This document shows positions 24,469-32,145 of a DNA stretch of 64,000 bases, piece after piece. A program made the translations under genes and the position numbers. The stretch comes from DATMER01 sp963741305 (GTDB lineage Bacteria; Acidobacteriota; Thermoanaerobaculia; Multivoradales; UBA5704). Location of the stretch: positions 1,612,001 to 1,676,000 of the forward strand of contig CAVUHL010000003.1 of assembly GCA_963741305.1 (NCBI GenBank), read 5' to 3'. Position 1 is the stretch's first letter, and every line of letters starts with the position of its first letter. Under the pieces are notes generated by a model. That model saw only the letters and a program-made list of their open reading frames with translations. It was not told the origin of the DNA and ran no database searches.

Positions 24469-24601
24469 GGCCACTGAGAACATGCTCCTCCACGATGTCG
24501 TTCAGTCCTGGGTCGGGCCGCAGAAGGTAACGGCTCTGGATAGTACGGCAGGTGATGTCTACGAAGGCGCCTTCTGGGATGTAGCGAGGTGATCTTGACA
24601 T
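24469..24601 (-). pseudogene. N-terminal fragment of a REP-associated tyrosine (RAYT) transposase
   Basis: Reading leftward from ATG 24601 gives MSRSPRYIPEGAFVDITCRT, then IQSRYLLRPDPGLNDIV. This is the characteristic first 40 residues of IS200-like REP-associated Y1 transposases (family form PRxxPxGxxVEVTCRTxxGRxLLRPS). Similarity stops after about 44 residues where the DUF262 gene's 3' flank begins; the HUH and Tyr motifs are absent. A truncated copy next to the lower-GC nuclease gene supports past rearrangement here. Confidence 0.7.
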
Positions 24602-24633
24602 AATGCCAGGTAGAGACGGAAAGCGGGTCCAAA

Positions 24634-25392
24634 ATGTCATTCCTGGAAATTCTTCAAGACATGCCGCGACGGAAACCACTACCCCCTGGACAACGTGAAA
24701 CCTCAGCCTTTCCGCGGTTCGGCCTTACTCAGTTCGCGCGCCGTTTTCCCAATGAGCCTTCGCGAATTGAGATCAAAGTCATCGGCGATGTTGAGCACGA
24801 GCTCTGCCTATCCGATGCTCTGAATGGCTTGCCGCGGGTCGAACAAGTCAGTGACTTTCACTGCGTCACGACTTGGAGCCGTCGATCGCTACGTTGGGGT
24901 GGCGTCCGCTTCAGGGATTTCTTCGAGAGAGTGGTTATACCGCAGGCGTGTCCTCGTCCACGCGCAACGCTCGTCGCCTTGCGCGGCCAGGATGGGGCTC
25001 GTACCGGCATGCTGCTGGAAGATCTGCTTGCTCCGGACGTCTTGCTCGCCGATACGCTTGATGGTCAACCGCTTACTGTCGAGCATGGCGCGCCGTTGCG
25101 CTTGATCGCGCCCGCACACTACGGATACAAGTCGGTGAAGTACCTGTCTCGAATCGATTTCAGGAGCGAAGACATCGGATACCGCGCGTCTGGGTTCCGC
25201 TTCATGGATCATCTGCGTGCCCGCGTCGCGCTGGAGGAGCGCGGGCGTGGGGCGCCTGGCTGGCTGTTGCGCTACCTCTATCGGCCACTCGTGCCCGGTA
25301 CTGTCGCGCGGTTTGCCAAGACGATGGCCGAGTACGAGGGGCGTATGGCCGAAGAGGAACCGGACGGCCAGGGGCCGCCCGGTTCAGTGTAG
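24634..25392 (+). CDS. Molybdopterin-dependent oxidoreductase, sulfite-oxidase fold
   Basis: The 252-residue protein matches the oxidoreductase molybdopterin-binding domain. DFHCVTTWSRRSLRWGGVRF near residue 73 supplies the Cys ligand to molybdenum, and APLRLIAPAHYGYKSVKYLS near 150 is the conserved late motif. No signal peptide is present, unlike MsrP/YedY, so a cytoplasmic location is likely and the substrate is unknown. The C-terminal 45 residues are polar and Glu-rich. The start could be ATG 24634 or ATG 24661; neither has a strong ribosome site. Confidence 0.85.
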   Translation: MSFLEILQDMPRRKPLPPGQRETSAFPRFGLTQFARRFPNEPSRIEIKVIGDVEHELCLSDALNGLPRVEQVSDFHCVTTWSRRSLRWGGVRFRDFFERVVIPQACPRPRATLVALRGQDGARTGMLLEDLLAPDVLLADTLDGQPLTVEHGAPLRLIAPAHYGYKSVKYLSRIDFRSEDIGYRASGFRFMDHLRARVALEERGRGAPGWLLRYLYRPLVPGTVARFAKTMAEYEGRMAEEEPDGQGPPGSV

Positions 25393-25398
25393 GAGGGG

Positions 25399-25731
25399 CT
25401 AGTTCGTCCCTGGCGAGAAGAGCAGACGCGGATTGTCGTCGCCGCATTCCACTCGGCCGAGCCCGCAGGCGTCGTCGATCCAGCCGCAGTTTTTCCCTCG
25501 GGCAGCGCAGAGAGCCGGATTGACAGGCGGAGCCACTGCCACGGTGAATGCCATCGCCGATCCCGAGCCAGAAACATTGCGAATGGCCAGCCCCGGATTC
25601 GAGCAGCCTGGATGAAAAGCGTTCGCCGTCGGGCGGTCGGATTTCTTTCGGACCGGATCGCGCTGGGGTGTCGAGCTGTAGAAGTAGAGGATCACCTCGG
25701 CGGCAAGGTAGACTTCCTTGATCCGCCGCAA
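25399..25731 (-). pseudogene. Composite remnant: radical SAM fragment joined to a secreted-protein C-terminus
   Basis: The first 36 residues of this frame (VYLAAEVILYFYSSTPQRD and KKSD) are a diverged duplicate of the internal segment VHPAAEVILYFYSPTPQRD...KSD of the radical SAM gene 900 bp away. The DNA similarity runs from about 25632 to 25735 against 26528-26632. It then changes into CSNPGLAIRNVSGSG... and a Cys-rich end (NCGWIDDACGLGRVECG) like the tail of an unrelated exported protein. Neither part is a complete domain. This looks like a recombination scar bordering the repeat array at 25801. Confidence 0.65.
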
Positions 25732-25800
25732 GCGCGCCAGAATGACAAACGGCGCGTCGAGGATGAGATCGAGGCCATGGGAATGCCTTCGAGCGCGCCG

Positions 25801-26190
25801 GAATCCAATCTATTGGAGTCGAAATCAGATCGGATCCCTCCGAAATGAAATCGAGCGCGTAAAAATGAAAAACAGCGCGCCCGAATTCAATTCGGGTGCA
25901 CCGAAATTGATTTTCACTCCAATAGATTGGATTCCGGTGCGTCTCGTTCCAATCTATTGGAGTCCAAGTCAGTTCGAGCCCGTTAGATTGGAATCTGGTG
26001 CGCTGTTATCCAATCTAATGGAGTCGAAGTCAATTTGGGTCCACCATTATCCAATCTAGTGGAGCCGAAACCTTTTCTGGTCCACCGTTATCCAATCTAA
26101 TGGAGCCGAAGTCTTTTCGAGTGCGGCAGATTCAAATCTGGAGCGCCGCAAGCCTCATCGGACGCGCCGAATTCAAATCCAACGCGCTCG
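25801..26190. repeat. 20.5-bp phased repeat array C (CCAATCT-core), about 19 degenerate units
   Basis: Units of 20-21 bp carry inverted motifs such as TCCAATCTATTGGA, TAGATTGGAATC, GAATTCAATTC and ATTCAAATC. CCAATCT starts at 25805, 25949, 26010, 26051 and 26092; the spacings (144, 61, 41, 41) are multiples of about 20.5, so pairs alternate 20 and 21 bp. Several units are followed by GTCCACC or GGTGCGC. It lies between the composite remnant and the end of the minus-strand operon, with no gene inside. The period matches arrays A, B and D, but the sequence is much more AT-rich. Confidence 0.8.
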
Positions 26191-26207
26191 AAGAGATCTT
26201 GAGCGGG

Positions 26208-27692
26208 CTACAAGCTCTCCCGCTGCGGTTCCCGCAGCGGGATGACCTTCCTCGCGAGATCCAGCTCCCAAGGATTGTCCCAACGGCCGGTGGCATAGCG
26301 CCAGCCGGCGAGGGTGCGGAGCGTGGCCTTGCCCCAGGCGGGGGTGGACCAGTCCTGGGCGGTGGGGAAGCGGCAGGCGAGGACTTTTGCGAAGCCCTGG
26401 ACGCGGCTCCGGATCTTGGGCGAGAGCCAGGGGGCGTCCTGGTGACAGACGTAGGAGATCCACTTCGGCTCGGTCCACTCTTCGGGCGTGGTGGGCAGGT
26501 CCGGACCTTCGGGGCCGTAGCGCTTCAGGACAGGCGGGTCGGACTTCGTGCGGGCCGAATCGCGCTGCGGCGTCGGGCTGTAGAAGTAGAGGATCACCTC
26601 GGCGGCGGGGTGGACCTCCTTGACCTTGCGGATGAACCGGAGCGTCTTCTCGACTTCCCCCTCGGGGTCTTCGGGACCTCCCAGGACGAAGGAGAGCTCC
26701 GGGATCACTCCATACTCGCGGCAGCGGCGGACCATTTCGAAGGTCTGCTCGACGCTGGTGCCCTTTTTCATGCGCTTGAGGACTTCGTCGCTCCCGGCCT
26801 CGGCCCCCACGTAGACCATGGAGAGGCCGCTTTTGCGGATCAGCTCCCAGGTCGAAGTCGAGAAGCCGGCCAGGGTGTCGGTCCTCGCGTAGGACCAGAA
26901 GCGCAGGCCGGAGCGGGCCATCACTTCCAGCGCCGGGATGCTCGTCTCTTCCTTGTCGAAGAAGTTGTGGTCGTAGAACTGCACCGAGTCGGCGCCGTAG
27001 CCTCGCAGGGATGCCAGGGCTGCTTCCATCCGCGCCGGACCCTGCAGGCGGGTCAGGCCGTTGAACATGGAGACCACGCCGCAGAAGGTGCAGCGGTAGC
27101 GGCAGCCGATCGCCGCCTGATGGACCCCGGTGCGCTTGCCCAGGAAGCTCGGCCGCAGGTAGGTGTCGATGTCTCCGATGCGCTCGTAGGGATAGAGCGG
27201 GTATTCGTCCGGTGGCCGGAAGGGGCGCTCCGGGTTGTGGACGATCGCGCCGGTTTTTTCTTCCTGAGCTTTCCAGGTGAGGCCGCGGATGTCCTGCACC
27301 GGCTTTCCTTCGAGCAGCTCCAGGAGCGTGTCCTCGCCCTGGCCACGGACGGCGTAGTCCACGTAGGGGGCGTTGACGGCCGAGTCCGGGTAGAGGGTGG
27401 GGAAGTAGCCGCCCCAGGCGATGGGCACTTCGGGGTGCCTGGCGCGCACGATCGAGGAGAGCTCGATGGCCGGTGCCACCTGCGGGCCGGGCATGACGGT
27501 CATCCCTACCAGCGCGCAGGGTTTCTCGTCCAGGAGGCGCAGGAGGGTTCCGGCCGCATCCGGATCGACATTGCCATCCACGATGTGCCAGTCGTAGCGC
27601 TCGAGGACGGCCCCCAGCGCGAGGAGCGACAGCGGGAGGCGCACGCTCCGCGGCGAACACATGCGCGGATTTACCAGAATGACCCGATCCAT
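26208..27692 (-). CDS. B12-binding-type radical SAM protein
   Basis: The 494-residue enzyme has an N-terminal Rossmann domain of the cobalamin-binding type (residues 1-140, MDRVILVNPR, IVDGNVD, IAWGGYFPTL). A radical SAM barrel follows with the 4Fe-4S motif CRYRCTFC (Cys 197, 201, 204) and YVGAEAGSDEVLKRMKKG, a typical SAM/lineage block. A C-terminal helical extension follows residue 400. Members of this BchE/P-methylase superfamily methylate unactivated carbons or rearrange lipids, antibiotics and pigments. It is the last gene of the nine-gene minus-strand operon, ten bases after the methyltransferase. The substrate is probably the same product that the operon's glycosyltransferases and sulfotransferase act on. 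Confidence 0.9.
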   Translation of the reverse strand: MDRVILVNPRMCSPRSVRLPLSLLALGAVLERYDWHIVDGNVDPDAAGTLLRLLDEKPCALVGMTVMPGPQVAPAIELSSIVRARHPEVPIAWGGYFPTLYPDSAVNAPYVDYAVRGQGEDTLLELLEGKPVQDIRGLTWKAQEEKTGAIVHNPERPFRPPDEYPLYPYERIGDIDTYLRPSFLGKRTGVHQAAIGCRYRCTFCGVVSMFNGLTRLQGPARMEAALASLRGYGADSVQFYDHNFFDKEETSIPALEVMARSGLRFWSYARTDTLAGFSTSTWELIRKSGLSMVYVGAEAGSDEVLKRMKKGTSVEQTFEMVRRCREYGVIPELSFVLGGPEDPEGEVEKTLRFIRKVKEVHPAAEVILYFYSPTPQRDSARTKSDPPVLKRYGPEGPDLPTTPEEWTEPKWISYVCHQDAPWLSPKIRSRVQGFAKVLACRFPTAQDWSTPAWGKATLRTLAGWRYATGRWDNPWELDLARKVIPLREPQRESL

Positions 27693-27702
27693 GAGCTACA
27701 TC

Positions 27703-28398
27703 CTAACGGCGGACGGCGTAAATCGTCATCACTTCGTTGCCAAAATCTCGTCGGACAGCCGGCTCGATCTTCAATCCGTGGGCGGCGAGCGCCTTCAGCA
27801 TCCCCTCGGGATCGCCATCGGTGGAGAGGAGGATCAGCGCCCGGCCGTCCTCGGAGAGGGCTTGGGGCAGGCCCGCGGCGAAGCGCTCCAGCACGTCCGG
27901 GCTCCTCCAGGCCAGGTCGAAAAGACCCTTGGGCTCGCCCCGGAAGAATGGCGGATTGAAGAGGATGAGGTCGAAGCGCTCGCCATCCACCGGGCCGAAC
28001 AGGTCTCCCTGGCGGACTTCGACACGATCATCCAGGCGGTTGAGGAGGACGTTGATCCGGGCGCAGCGCACGGCTTCGGGGTTCAGATCGACGGCTACGA
28101 CGCGCCAGCCCCGGCGGGCGAGGAAAACGGCGCCTACTCCGGTGCCGGTCCCCATGTCCAGAGCGCGGCTGGTGGACGGCTCGGCGACAGCCGGCTCGGC
28201 TAGAGCCGGCTTGGCGAGAACCGACTCGGCGACGGTTCGGGCGAGCAACTCGCCGCTGCGGAAGACGACCGGGTTGAGCACGTCCGGCAACGAGAGCAGG
28301 GTCACGCCGTCGATCCTCTCCAGCGTGGGCTTGCGGACCCGAGGGAGGAGGAACGGCCGCTTCAGGTAGAGCCAGGCGAAGGCGAGCGCACGCTTCAT
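27703..28398 (-). CDS. Class I methyltransferase with an NPPF motif
   Basis: The 231-residue protein has motif I ALDMGTGTGVGAVFLARRGW, motif II VAVDLNPEAV, and ILFNPPFFRGEPKG. An N-P-P-F/Y tetrad is typical of enzymes methylating planar nitrogens of nucleic acids or glutamine (HemK, RlmF, TrmN6 groups), so an N-methyl target is likely. Between the N-terminal lead and motif I lies a short Ala-Glu-Pro run encoded by four 15-bp tandem repeats (28178-28237), a probable flexible linker. It overlaps the upstream glycosyltransferase gene by four bases. Confidence 0.85.
   Translation of the reverse strand: MKRALAFAWLYLKRPFLLPRVRKPTLERIDGVTLLSLPDVLNPVVFRSGELLARTVAESVLAKPALAEPAVAEPSTSRALDMGTGTGVGAVFLARRGWRVVAVDLNPEAVRCARINVLLNRLDDRVEVRQGDLFGPVDGERFDLILFNPPFFRGEPKGLFDLAWRSPDVLERFAAGLPQALSEDGRALILLSTDGDPEGMLKALAAHGLKIEPAVRRDFGNEVMTIYAVRR
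28178..28237. repeat. Four in-gene 15-bp tandem repeats (unit like GGCTCGGCGACAGCC)
   Basis: Units start at 28178, 28193, 28208 and 28223 and differ by a few bases each. They encode an Ala/Glu/Pro-rich linker (ALAEPAVAEP) just before methyltransferase motif I. Because 15 bp is a whole number of codons, copy-number change would not break the frame. Confidence 0.75.
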
Positions 28399-29270
28399 AC
28401 CGGCCGGCTCCGCACGAAGGACTCGATCCTCCGGGCGCCCTCCCGCAGCTCACGCAGATAGGCGAGACGGTAGCGGTAATCCCTCCTCAGGCTCTGGAGG
28501 AGGAGCGGGCCGGCGCCGTGCGGGAAGGCATAGCGAGGGCCATCTGGAAAGAGCCGGTCGTGCAGGCTCTTGAGCACCAGGTTGCCCAGGTAGCCGCGCC
28601 AGAAGTAGCGGCTGTGATGGCACATACGGACCAATGCGCGCCGGCCCAGCCACTCGGCAGAGCGCCGCGACAGGGTAATCCCCCGGAAGCGGGCCAGCTC
28701 GCCCGAGCGGTACAGGTGGAGCAGCTCGACTTTCCAGCCCGCCTCGACGACCGCGCGGGTCGCGAGGTCGCCGGTGTCGTGCCGCACCCATTGATGTTCG
28801 GGCACGGCCGGATCGGGATTCTCGATGGCCGGGAAGAAGCCGCCCGGAAGGTTCTTCAGAGCCTCGCGGTAGGCCTCCACCTTCATGACGACTGCGAAGG
28901 TGCCATGGCTGACCGTCTGCTCGCGCGAGGCGCAGGAGACCGCTCCGACTTCTGGCCGCTTCAGCTCCTCCCGCACACGGGGCCAGAGGTCGGGCGCGAT
29001 CCAGAAGACATCCGTGTCCACGAAGGCGAGGTAGGGGGTCTCGACCCGGGCCAGCGCGTCGTTGTAGGCCTCGTGGAACTCGCGCCGGGAGGGCGCTCGC
29101 CTCAGGACGTTCGCGCCGGGGAGCCAGCGCGGGTCCACCACGTGCTCGTCGGAGTCCTGGAAGACTTCGATCACCGCCTCGTCTGCCGGGAAGGAGCGGC
29201 TCACGCAGGCGTGCCAGATCCTCGCAAGGTCGGGGTAGATGGTGCTGGTGAAGACGGTCACCAGTTTCAA
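28395..29270 (-). CDS. GT-A-like glycosyltransferase with DTD motif
   Basis: The 291-residue soluble protein begins KLVTVFTSTIYPDLARIWHA and has the metal/nucleotide-sugar motif AFVDTDVFW (Asp85-Thr-Asp87) in a GT-A-type context. HGTFAVVMKVEAYREAL and a GDLATRAVVEAGW block follow. It is clearly homologous to the C-terminal part of the protein at 32142-33323 (shared YPD.ARLWHAC, EAYNDAL, IDTDVFW, LHDRLFP). It overlaps both neighbours in the operon by four bases. I infer transfer of a sugar to the operon's product; the donor is unknown. Confidence 0.8.
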   Translation of the reverse strand: MKLVTVFTSTIYPDLARIWHACVSRSFPADEAVIEVFQDSDEHVVDPRWLPGANVLRRAPSRREFHEAYNDALARVETPYLAFVDTDVFWIAPDLWPRVREELKRPEVGAVSCASREQTVSHGTFAVVMKVEAYREALKNLPGGFFPAIENPDPAVPEHQWVRHDTGDLATRAVVEAGWKVELLHLYRSGELARFRGITLSRRSAEWLGRRALVRMCHHSRYFWRGYLGNLVLKSLHDRLFPDGPRYAFPHGAGPLLLQSLRRDYRYRLAYLRELREGARRIESFVRSRPV

Positions 29271-30217
29271 GGACGTCTCCAGGACTCGGGGCGCAGGGCA
29301 GGCAGGGTGAATTCGATCCCCTCGTGGGCGGCCAGGCGCAGGATCGCCTTGTCCGATCGGTCGAAGTAGGCGTTCAGGACATCTTGCAGGGGGATGTCCA
29401 GTACCTGTCCCAGCTCCCGGCGGACGGCCTCGGCCGTGACGCTTCCTCCCAGCGGCTCGCCATCCGGGCCAGGGGCGAACGGCTCGCCGAACAGCGCCTG
29501 GTAGAGGGCTCCGAGGAGGGCGTTGTCGTAGGCACCCATCGCGAAGTAGCGCTTGCGGGAGACGAGCTCCTCGAAACCCCTCAGGTCCATGAGATGGCCG
29601 AAGACCTCCCGGGAGGCCCGGATCACCGTGGTGCCATGGAAGTCGGCGATGCGCTCCTCGGCATCCTCGGGATTGGCGTAGATGATCTGCTTCCCCTTCT
29701 CGCGCAGGCGCCGCGCGGCCACGTCCCCAGGCTGGCGGTTCACGGTGTTGCGGGCGTCGTCCAGGTTCTCGTAAGCCGGAGCGAAGACCGGCTTCGGCAG
29801 TTTGCGGTAGGAGTCCGAGCGGCAGAGCAGGGCATAGACCCCGGGCTCGTCGCCGCGCCGGAGGAGGGAGACCGCGGCGACCTTGGGGTCTTTGAGGCAG
29901 GCCGTCCAGCTCGCGGCCCAGTCCGCGTCGAGGAAGAAGAGGTCGGCGTCGAGGAGGAACAGGTAGTCCGAGGCGAGGGCGAGCGCGGCGTCGTAGAACT
30001 CCAGGAAGTCGCGCACGCCCGGTCCGGGTGCTTCCAGAACGGCGCCAGGGAACCAGGCAGGGCTGAACTCGTCCATGTGGGCGTCGCGGAAGATCACGAC
30101 CTCGACCTTATGGCCGGCCTTCTGCAGGACGGGGACGAGATCGCGGGCCACGAAGCGGTACCAGAGCCGGGCGAGGTCCGGATAGCGATGCGGGCTGGCG
30201 ATGAGGATGCGCTTCAT
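29267..30217 (-). CDS. GT-A-like glycosyltransferase with DAD motif
   Basis: The 316-residue paralogue of the adjacent enzyme opens KRILIASPHRYPDLARLWYR and carries LLDADLFF (Asp90-Ala-Asp92). The C-terminal half diverges from the neighbour (FHGTTVIRASREVFGHL, YFDRSDKAILRL). The frame is open for 49 more residues upstream, but that lead is low-complexity Ala/Ser and overlaps the GG-W gene, so ATG 30217 is chosen. It starts seven bases after the end of the small GG-W repeat gene. At 32142-33323 the same pair of modules is fused, which suggests the two proteins here work together. Confidence 0.8.
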   Translation of the reverse strand: MKRILIASPHRYPDLARLWYRFVARDLVPVLQKAGHKVEVVIFRDAHMDEFSPAWFPGAVLEAPGPGVRDFLEFYDAALALASDYLFLLDADLFFLDADWAASWTACLKDPKVAAVSLLRRGDEPGVYALLCRSDSYRKLPKPVFAPAYENLDDARNTVNRQPGDVAARRLREKGKQIIYANPEDAEERIADFHGTTVIRASREVFGHLMDLRGFEELVSRKRYFAMGAYDNALLGALYQALFGEPFAPGPDGEPLGGSVTAEAVRRELGQVLDIPLQDVLNAYFDRSDKAILRLAAHEGIEFTLPALRPESWRRP

Positions 30218-30224
30218 GAGTGTC

Positions 30225-30494
30225 TTAGGGATGGTCGGTGCGCGGGCGGTAGCGCCCGGTTTGGTCGAAGCCGCTCTCCCAGATGCCGCCTGCCCACGTG
30301 CCCCCGAGGAAGACGCCGCCCCAGAAGGTGCCGCCGCGGAACTCGCCCGAACGGAAGACCACACCCATGAGCGCGCCGGACTCTACGACGCCGCCATCCC
30401 ACTCGCATTCGAGGAGCACTGCGCCCTGGCATACGGTGCCAGGGCCGAAGGTTTCCTTGTAGAAGAACTCGCCAGGTCCGAGAATACGCGTCAT
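30225..30494 (-). CDS. Small GG-W/F repeat protein (predicted beta-solenoid)
   Basis: The 89-residue protein is built from five- to six-residue steps with Gly-Gly and an aromatic: CEWDGGVVESGALMGVVFRS, then GEFRGGTFWGGVFLGG, TWAGGIWESG. This pattern resembles pentapeptide or MORN-like beta-solenoids, in which regularly spaced aromatics and glycines stack. The first 25 residues (LGPGEFFYKETFGPGTV) and the end GRYRPR are shared with the N-terminal domain of the fused protein at 32142-33323. No catalytic residues are evident; it may be a scaffold, an acceptor or a recognition module for the glycosyltransferase encoded next. It overlaps the kinase gene by four bases. Confidence 0.75.
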   Translation of the reverse strand: MTRILGPGEFFYKETFGPGTVCQGAVLLECEWDGGVVESGALMGVVFRSGEFRGGTFWGGVFLGGTWAGGIWESGFDQTGRYRPRTDHP

Positions 30495-31276
30495 TGGGGC
30501 AGTGCCTCCAGGAGTTTCAGGGCGCCTTCGAGGTTCGCTCCCAGCACCAACCGCCAGGCGCCGCTCTTCAGAAGCGCTTCGACGTGACGGTCGTAGCCGG
30601 GGAAGCTCTCCTCGGTGCCGGCAGGGCAGCGCCGCCAGATTTCCAGCGCTTCGGGAAGGTCCAGATGCTCCAGGACGCTCCCCCGGCCGGCGCCCCGCTC
30701 CAGCAGGACGATGGGTCCGGGCCGGGCTTCCGTGACGGTGCTCCCGGGCCTGATCGAGTCGAGGTCCACTTCGATCTTGATCTTACCAGCGCTCCCAAGC
30801 GCCGCGGGCAGGCCCTTGAGCTCGGGGAAGAGGCGGGGGGCGTCCGGCAGGAGATGGAAGAACCAGGGCATGCCGCGCCAGAGCCCGGCTTCGAGATCGA
30901 CCCAGACTACGTCTTCGGCGAGCGCCTGGAAGCGGGACCGGGCCGCCGCGTAGGCCAGGGTGGTCTTGCCCGAGCCGCTCGGACCGCGGAGGAGGATGGC
31001 CGGTCCATCCCGGACCACGGCCGCGCCGTGGACAGCCATGAGGCCGTGTTCCCGAAGCTGGGAGAGGAAGCCGAGGAGGAGGACCTCGCTGCGGAAGGTG
31101 GCCGGGTTGGCCACCGCCGATGGAGACAGGCTGCCGGCAGGAAGGCGGAGGGTGATATCCGGCAAGCCCGCGCTATCCGCCGGGCCGAAGCGGCCGAAGG
31201 TCTCCTCGGCGATGGCGAGGATCGCTTCGCTGTCGGTCTCCACGAGGAGGGTGCGGCCGAGCGCGTTGAAGATCAC
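30491..31276 (-). CDS. HPr-kinase-like (HprK-related) P-loop protein
   Basis: The 261-residue protein has a central block MAVHGAAVVRDGPAILLRGP followed by Walker A GPSGSGKTTLAYAA near residue 98. An acidic segment DVVWVDLEAG follows, the arrangement of the HprK/PEPCK-like kinase fold. Such HprK-related proteins occur in peptide- and glycan-tailoring clusters and phosphorylate unknown partners; no HPr gene is nearby. The start is taken as GTG 31276, which overlaps the upstream stop as GTGA and has GGAGG just before it. Extending to ATG 31345 would add 23 residues that overlap the upstream gene. Confidence 0.78.
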   Translation of the reverse strand: MIFNALGRTLLVETDSEAILAIAEETFGRFGPADSAGLPDITLRLPAGSLSPSAVANPATFRSEVLLLGFLSQLREHGLMAVHGAAVVRDGPAILLRGPSGSGKTTLAYAAARSRFQALAEDVVWVDLEAGLWRGMPWFFHLLPDAPRLFPELKGLPAALGSAGKIKIEVDLDSIRPGSTVTEARPGPIVLLERGAGRGSVLEHLDLPEALEIWRRCPAGTEESFPGYDRHVEALLKSGAWRLVLGANLEGALKLLEALPQ

Positions 31277-32145
31277 CTCCCGGCCTCCGGAAGCCCTCGC
31301 CCCTCCCGCTTCAGATGGGTTTGATAGAAGGCATGCGTGTGGCACATCTGGAGCCCTTCGGCGCGGCGCTCCAGGTTCTCGGTCGTGGTGACGAAGAGGA
31401 CGTGCGAGCCGACTTCGACGACGCGCTCGATCTTCAACTCCCGCACGGTCAGGGCGCCCTCTGGGACCGGGATTCCAAATGAGGGAGAGGGGACAGTCGG
31501 GATGGGAAGGTCTTCGACCGTTGCCTCTCTGTGGTTGCGTCCGAGGCCAAAGACGGTCTTTTTCCAGGCCAGGGGGACGGAGCTGACGGCGAGCCGGCCG
31601 GCCTCGGTCATGGAAGAGATCGCGGGGCTCGTGCGATGGAGCCCCAGCAGGAAGCAGGGGGGGCCGGCCTCGCCTACCAGGTCCATGGGGAAGAGGTTGC
31701 CCCTTCCGTTGCGCTCGTGGCTGACCAGCACTACCGGCCGCGGGGCGGTGAAGAGGACGAACTTGCTGAAGAGGTCACGCGGGACCATCTTCACGTTGCG
31801 CGGGTTGCGGTCGCGGAAGAGCTTCCAGCGCTGCATCAGGTAGTGGGAATGGAGGAGCGGTGCCGGCAGGCAGCGGTTCACGCAGCCCGTGGACTCGAAG
31901 AGGCCGATCCGATAGGGCGGCGCTTCGACTTCCCTGGCCAGCCGGAGGTGGACATCTCCCAGCTCGCCGACCGAAAGCCACGGCCGATTGCCCAGGGTCA
32001 GGCCGTCCAGGCGGATCGCCACCAGGAAGGGGACAAGGGAGACCATGACGTGATTGCGGGAGACGTCGACCGGCTCTCCCGCTCCATGGAGCTGAACCGC
32101 GACGTGCCGCTCCGGCTCCGGGTGGCCCACGCACACCCAGCTCAA
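31273..32145 (-). CDS. Flavin-reductase-like split-barrel protein
   Basis: The 290-residue protein shows, after a 100-residue lead, RPVVLVSHERNGRGNLFPMD, then PPCFLLGLHRTSPAI and LAVSSVPLAW. This is the FMN-binding flavin-reductase-like split barrel, followed by a C-terminal strand pair around GSHVLFVTTTEN. Such proteins reduce flavin for a partner oxygenase or act as flavin oxidoreductases. A TTG start at 32145 is chosen: GGAGGGGG lies five bases upstream and the codon overlaps the stop of the fused glycosyltransferase. A much longer frame (to 33387) is open upstream but merely shadows that gene. No partner oxygenase is encoded in the operon. Confidence 0.75.
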   Translation of the reverse strand: MSWVCVGHPEPERHVAVQLHGAGEPVDVSRNHVMVSLVPFLVAIRLDGLTLGNRPWLSVGELGDVHLRLAREVEAPPYRIGLFESTGCVNRCLPAPLLHSHYLMQRWKLFRDRNPRNVKMVPRDLFSKFVLFTAPRPVVLVSHERNGRGNLFPMDLVGEAGPPCFLLGLHRTSPAISSMTEAGRLAVSSVPLAWKKTVFGLGRNHREATVEDLPIPTVPSPSFGIPVPEGALTVRELKIERVVEVGSHVLFVTTTENLERRAEGLQMCHTHAFYQTHLKREGRGLPEAGR

